64,000 bases of DNA from a bacterium. Lineage in GTDB: Bacteria; Zhuqueibacterota; QNDG01; JAGLOF01. Made by a program: the position numbers and the translations under genes. The notes under the pieces are model-generated. The model did no database searches and was not told the DNA's origin. It saw nothing but the letters and a program-made list of their open reading frames with translations. Below, in pieces: positions 60,558 through 64,000 of the stretch (within the stretch, counting starts at the first letter, position 1; every line of letters starts with the position of its first letter). The stretch lies in contig JAFGRY010000010.1 of NCBI GenBank assembly GCA_016934955.1, positions 1 through 64,000 of the forward strand. Reading direction: 5' to 3'.

Positions 60558-61346
60558 TCAGGGTGCGGACTCTCCCGGATAGGACGCTCGCTCGAGAACG
60601 GTCACGCGCACCGTGTCATCAGCTGCGGCGGGGACCAGATCGAACACCGACCGGCCCTCGCGGACAATCCGGCATTCCGCTCTCCCCGCCTGCTGCAGGA
60701 AACGCTCCAGATAGGCTTGCGACCAGAAATGCGCCGGGATCATCACCCGGGGGTGAAGCAGCTTCAGAAAGGACACCGCCTCGGGGATAAACTGCTTTTT
60801 CCCTTCCACGGGCATGATCAGGAGATCGAAGGCATGGGGAAATTTCCCGGTGAGCGCCCTTTGTACCGATGGCGTATCGACATTCATGATGTACGCCTGG
60901 GCGTCACCCAGATGGCAGATACTGACGCCTTTATAGAAAAACAGAAAGCTGGTATTGCTTTCACCGGCGGGATCGTCCTCATCGGTCAGGACCGGAACGA
61001 TACGGAGGCCGTCGATCTCGAGACTGTCGCTGCCGCTGAGAATATACCGCGCGGAGGAGGGAATGCGGTCCGGATCATAATGGTCGTCATGCTTGTGGGA
61101 AAAGGTCATCACATCCGGTTGCAGGTCTCCGATGCTCAGGATGGGGCTGTCCCATCCCCACTCCTTCCAGATGTTTTCATGCCCGTAATCGGTTACGACC
61201 GTGATGCCGTTATCGAATCGCAGCACAAAAGCGGAATGGCCGAGATAGTGCACCCGTACAAGAGGGAGTGACGATTGAGCCGATACTCCGCCGGCGGTCA
61301 GAGCCAGCAGCATGCTGCCGGCGATGCAGCGTCGCAGATATCTCAT
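60558..61346 (-). CDS. Exported MBL-fold metallo-hydrolase (UlaG-like)
   Basis: Protein of 262 residues with a signal peptide (about 1-23, 'IAGSMLLALTAGGVSAQ'). Metallo-beta-lactamase fold: 'HYLGHSAFVLRFDNGITVV', the metal motif 'SHKHDDHYD' and 'IMPVEGKKQFIPEAVSFL', with later ligands in 'VMIPAHFW'. It resembles UlaG-like lactonases/phosphodiesterases; substrate unknown. AGGAG lies 6 bases before the ATG. It is divergent from the ECF sigma gene, sharing a 100-base intergenic region. Confidence 0.88.
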   Translation of the reverse strand: MRYLRRCIAGSMLLALTAGGVSAQSSLPLVRVHYLGHSAFVLRFDNGITVVTDYGHENIWKEWGWDSPILSIGDLQPDVMTFSHKHDDHYDPDRIPSSARYILSGSDSLEIDGLRIVPVLTDEDDPAGESNTSFLFFYKGVSICHLGDAQAYIMNVDTPSVQRALTGKFPHAFDLLIMPVEGKKQFIPEAVSFLKLLHPRVMIPAHFWSQAYLERFLQQAGRAECRIVREGRSVFDLVPAAADDTVRVTVLERASYPGESAP

Positions 61347-61446
61347 GGTGATCTCCTGGTTGATTGATATACAATTAATACGGAATGGTTGTAACTTTCC
61401 CCCGGTTTGCGCATATTACATGCAGAAGCGCACACACGAGGAAAAA

Positions 61447-61935
61447 ATGCTGGATTTCGAAACCATGTACACGCACTACGCGGATGATGTCCATTCCTAT
61501 GCCCTGGGACTCTCCGGCAGCCGGGAGACGGCGCAGGACATCACATCTGAAACCTTCATCAGAGCCTGGAGCCGCAGGGAGAGTATTCGCACTGAAACGC
61601 TGAAGGCCTATCTCTTCCGCATCGCGCGTAATTTGTTTCTGGAAGGATACCGGAAAAAAAGACGTGAGACGGTTCTCCTGGACACGATTCCCGACCGCGA
61701 ACCGTCGCCCGACAAAACGGCCCACATCCGGATGCAGCTCGAACGCGCCGAATCGCTGCTCCTCACGCTGCCGGAAGAGGAACGGTCGGTGTTTTTACTC
61801 CGGATTCGGCAGGGGTTATCATACGCGGAAATAGCCAGGGTAACCGATCTCAGCCTCTCGGCGGTAAAAGTGACCATTCACCGTATCAGAAAAAAACTGA
61901 TCAAAGCGATACTCGATATGGAGACAGCGATATGA
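61447..61935 (+). CDS. RNA polymerase ECF sigma factor
   Basis: Protein of 162 residues. The ATG at 61447 has GAGG 5 bases upstream; an in-frame extension to 61312 has no homology. Sigma region 2 is 'FETMYTHYADDVHSYALGLS' to 'FIRAWSRRESIRTETLKAYL', and region 4 is 'LPEEERSVFLLRIRQGLSYA' with 'VTDLSLSAVKVTIHRIRKKL'. No region 3, so group 4. The stop overlaps the next gene (ATGA), which encodes its likely anti-sigma factor. One of only two plus-strand genes in the window. Confidence 0.95.
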   Translation: MLDFETMYTHYADDVHSYALGLSGSRETAQDITSETFIRAWSRRESIRTETLKAYLFRIARNLFLEGYRKKRRETVLLDTIPDREPSPDKTAHIRMQLERAESLLLTLPEEERSVFLLRIRQGLSYAEIARVTDLSLSAVKVTIHRIRKKLIKAILDMETAI

Positions 61936-62243
61936 AATCCGTAACCAAGAACGTCATTCTCGATCTTCTGCCGCTCTACCTGGCCGGCGATGTGAGCGAC
62001 GACACCCGGGCTCTTGTACAGGACTACCTGAGCCGTAATCCCGAACTGGAACGGGCCGCGCGCGCCGCGGAAGCGTTTGGCGAAGCCGGCGCCGTCCCCC
62101 CACCCGAAAGAAAGGAGGCCGCAATGAAAGCGTTCACGGAGGCAAAGCACCGCCTGTGGATGAGAGCCCTCACACTCGCGATAGTGATCACGTCACTGTT
62201 CGCAGTGGCGCTGTTCGGCGCTCTCTACCTGTTTCTCAAATAG
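61932..62243 (+). CDS. Putative transmembrane anti-sigma factor
   Basis: Protein of 103 residues. An N-terminal helical part with 'VILDLLPLYLAGDVSDDTRA' and 'VQDYLSRNPELERA', matching the anti-sigma domain of the zf-HC2 group, is followed by one transmembrane helix near the C-terminus (about 79-101). The H-x3-C-x2-C zinc site of ZAS anti-sigma factors is missing. Assignment rests on the ATGA coupling with the sigma gene and on this layout. Confidence 0.75.
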   Translation: MKSVTKNVILDLLPLYLAGDVSDDTRALVQDYLSRNPELERAARAAEAFGEAGAVPPPERKEAAMKAFTEAKHRLWMRALTLAIVITSLFAVALFGALYLFLK

Positions 62244-62259
62244 GAAAAGAATCGGAGAT

Positions 62260-62300
62260 AAAAAAAAGGGCGGTGTCACCGGTGACCGGTGTGCCGCCCT
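62260..62300 (-). terminator. Terminator after batE
   Basis: AGGGCGG and CCGCCCT arms (62294-62300 with 62267-62273), with inner ACCGGT pairs, run into eight Ts on the minus strand (62260-62267). It lies 46 bases after the batE stop. On the plus strand it may also stop sigma/anti-sigma transcripts, although no T-tract follows there. Confidence 0.85.
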
Positions 62301-62346
62301 TGCTGACGCTCCCTGGATTCTTCCCTGCCGGCGGCATCGGGCCGGC

Positions 62347-63102
62347 TCATATGATACCGGCATCCTCCTCCCGCATCCATCCGACTTTGCCGTCGGCGAG
62401 CACGATTTCCAGCCACCCCCCGGTCTGCTGATCCACCCGCACCCGGGTCCCTTCATGGAGAGTGAATAGATCCATTGCGGCGCTCTCATCGGGAGCGCTT
62501 TTCACCTGGACCGCATCCGTCAGGATCACGGCCTCGACACGGCTGCGGGCCCGGTGGATCTGCCCTGCCAGCATTGCCCCCAGCAGCACCAGGGCAATTC
62601 CCATGACAACTGCCGAACGAACCGCCGCCGTCCGTACCGCGGGCTTTCGGCTGATGACGGCGGTAATTACCAGCAGCATACCCGCCAGATAGAGAGCGGT
62701 CAGCACTCCTGTCAGGGTATGACGCGGCAGGGCTCCGATAAAACCGTCGGCGATGGTATATAAAAGATGCTTTTCCAGGGGGGTAATGCGGTCCACGACG
62801 GCGAGATTGGCGATTGCCAGGTTTGCGAGAACGTCCTCATCACCCGGCGACAGCTTCAACGCTTTTTCATAATAGAGTACCGCATGCCCGATATCCTGGA
62901 GTTTATAACAGCAGTTCCCCATGTTGAAATAGAGGCTGCCGCTCTCCAGGCCGGACTCGACAATCGATGCATAGGTGTCGAGGGCCTGCTGGTACCGGCC
63001 CTGCCTGTATAACGTATTGCCCTGGTCGAACAGCTCCCGCTCCTGCGCCGCTGCGGAAACGCACACGGCCGCCAGGACCGCGACAAATAGACTTTTTTTC
63101 AT
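62347..63102 (-). CDS. batE: BatE-like TPR and SH3 protein
   Basis: Protein of 251 residues: a signal peptide (1-19), TPR units at about 20-100 ('LFDQGNTLYRQGRYQQALDT', 'SGSLYFNMGNCCYKLQDIGH', 'YYEKALKLSPGDEDVLANLA'), two transmembrane helices at about 130-185 and a C-terminal bacterial SH3 domain ('VQVKSAPDESAAMDLFTLHE' to 'VGWMREEDAGII'). This is the BatE layout of the Bacteroides aerotolerance (bat) operon, a periplasmic membrane complex. It overlaps batD by 4 bases. Confidence 0.88.
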   Translation of the reverse strand: MKKSLFVAVLAAVCVSAAAQERELFDQGNTLYRQGRYQQALDTYASIVESGLESGSLYFNMGNCCYKLQDIGHAVLYYEKALKLSPGDEDVLANLAIANLAVVDRITPLEKHLLYTIADGFIGALPRHTLTGVLTALYLAGMLLVITAVISRKPAVRTAAVRSAVVMGIALVLLGAMLAGQIHRARSRVEAVILTDAVQVKSAPDESAAMDLFTLHEGTRVRVDQQTGGWLEIVLADGKVGWMREEDAGII

Positions 63103-64000
63103 GATAACACCCTGTCAAGCAGGTTGATGGCTTCACTGCATTCCCTGAAAAACGCTTCCATTCGCTCCCGGTCAAGTGACGATGGGGAAAACCGCTGACG
63201 GTCACCTATGTCCAGGCAGCGGACCACCCCTTCGATCGCATCATCGGGCACGCTGCGGGCTTTCAGCAGCTCTCTCACCTCTTCGGTCATGATCGAAGCG
63301 GCCGGAATGTTCAGCTTGTCACCGAGAAAATTGACGATCGCTTTCCCGGTTTCCGAGAAGAACTGGTTCTGGTCGCCGCTTTTCAGCACCCGTTCCGCCG
63401 CTGCCAGGCGCCGGCGCGCGGCTTTCCCGGCCCTCCTGTTACGGGCATAGGCGACATCGGTTTCCAGCTTGCCCCGGAACCTGCTGTAGGTCAGCGCCCC
63501 TCCCAGCGCCAGTTGAGGCAGCACCAGAACGATCCAGAAAAGCGGGGGCACCGCCTGGCCGCTTCCGCTCCTGACAAAGACCGGCGCGTCGGTGTGAATG
63601 AACCGAATGTCCTGCCCCAGTAGCTGCACCTCTTCCTTTGACAATCCGCTGGGGGTCGCGGTCAGTGAGCCGCTCCCCTTCTTCACCGATATGCTCACCG
63701 GGTCGGTGGCAAGCAGCGTATAGGACGCAGTCGCCGGATCGAATACCGGGAAGGTGACCGACGGGATCGTATGCGTGCCCGTGGCCCGGGGAATGATCAC
63801 CCACTCGAATGTCTTTTTCCCGGAGACCGACTCTCCCTGTCTGTCAATATCCTCGTTCAGTGAGGGAGGATAGACCTCGAATGCCGGCGGGAATGCAACC
63901 GCCGGCTCGGGAATCGTCTTTATGTTGCCTTTTCCCTGAATGGTCAGACGGTAGGTAACCGCGTCGTCGGTGGTCACATTCCTCTTGTCCACGCTCGCCG
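63099..64000 (-). CDS. batD: BatD family protein, 5' end beyond window
   Basis: The open frame continues past the right window edge (300 codons visible), so the N-terminus is missing; the GTG at 63992 is internal. The visible beginning 'ASVDKRNVTTDDAVTYRLT' is a BatD beta-sandwich domain. Extracytoplasmic beta-domains run to about 200 codons, then a transmembrane helix ('PLFWIVLVLPQLALGGALTY') and a cytoplasmic helical domain. BatD (oxygen tolerance) works with BatA/B/C/E. Confidence 0.88.
   Translation of the reverse strand, partial: ASVDKRNVTTDDAVTYRLTIQGKGNIKTIPEPAVAFPPAFEVYPPSLNEDIDRQGESVSGKKTFEWVIIPRATGTHTIPSVTFPVFDPATASYTLLATDPVSISVKKGSGSLTATPSGLSKEEVQLLGQDIRFIHTDAPVFVRSGSGQAVPPLFWIVLVLPQLALGGALTYSRFRGKLETDVAYARNRRAGKAARRRLAAAERVLKSGDQNQFFSETGKAIVNFLGDKLNIPAASIMTEEVRELLKARSVPDDAIEGVVRCLDIGDRQRFSPSSLDRERMEAFFRECSEAINLLDRVLS

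Overview
The window is 64 kb of dense bacterial chromosome. About 56 protein genes and two tRNAs are visible. Every gene except an ECF sigma/anti-sigma pair near the right end lies on the minus strand. Several signs point to an uncultured member of the FCB superphylum (KSB1, Zixibacteria, Delongbacteria, Cloacimonadota or a relative): TonB-dependent receptors with N-terminal carboxypeptidase-regulatory domains, a secreted protein with a fibronectin-like domain, a V-type ATPase operon carrying the DUF2764 gene, the Bat (aerotolerance) genes and a YbeY active site ending in Asp. This placement is inference; no rRNA is present, so rank and name cannot be fixed.

Layout from left to right (transcription runs right to left). 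1-4978: a truncated secreted protein and a large TonB-dependent receptor. 4979-5481: an intergenic region with a near-consensus promoter, a terminator-like hairpin and a second promoter, best read as a small RNA gene. 5482-8770: clpX, clpP, tig and tRNA-Leu(UAG). 8820-13759: the corC-like, ybeY, pgpH-like and phoH block. 13775-15125: a lipoprotein/LysM envelope pair with its own promoter and terminator. 15175-17434: aspS and three tandem-repeat arrays. 17495-27562: a seven-gene operon of two large periplasmic TPR proteins, a small exported protein, ExbB, two ExbDs and an AgmX/TonB-like protein. This is the strongest candidate for an incompletely described machine. 27830-35027: a V-type ATPase operon (E, DUF2764, A, B, D, I, K) whose rotor subunit carries Na+-binding residues. 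35281-38267: bactofilin, M23 peptidase, ParB and ParA.

38270-46436: a von Willebrand-type membrane protein, tsaD, ybbR, a zinc-ribbon protein, rplI, rpsR, ssb, rpsF, rplY, prs and tRNA-Gln, with a parS-like palindrome before rplI. 46512-51278: ispE, ppx/gppA, DUF4390, HAD phosphatase, glmM-type mutase and a four-helix-bundle (S23) protein. 51416-55222: a second TonB receptor, a lipoprotein and two membrane proteins. 55426-60135: a double-length UvrA-like protein with four ABC modules and no UvrB-binding domains. 60558-64000: a UlaG-like metallo-hydrolase, the ECF sigma/anti-sigma pair, batE and a truncated batD.

Most operons are tight, with 1-4 base stop/start overlaps. Transcription signals are legible: several promoters of the form TTGACA/TTGATT, 17 bases, TATACT/TATATT, and several hairpin-plus-T-tract terminators. 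No CRISPR array, transposase, integrase or prophage gene was seen.
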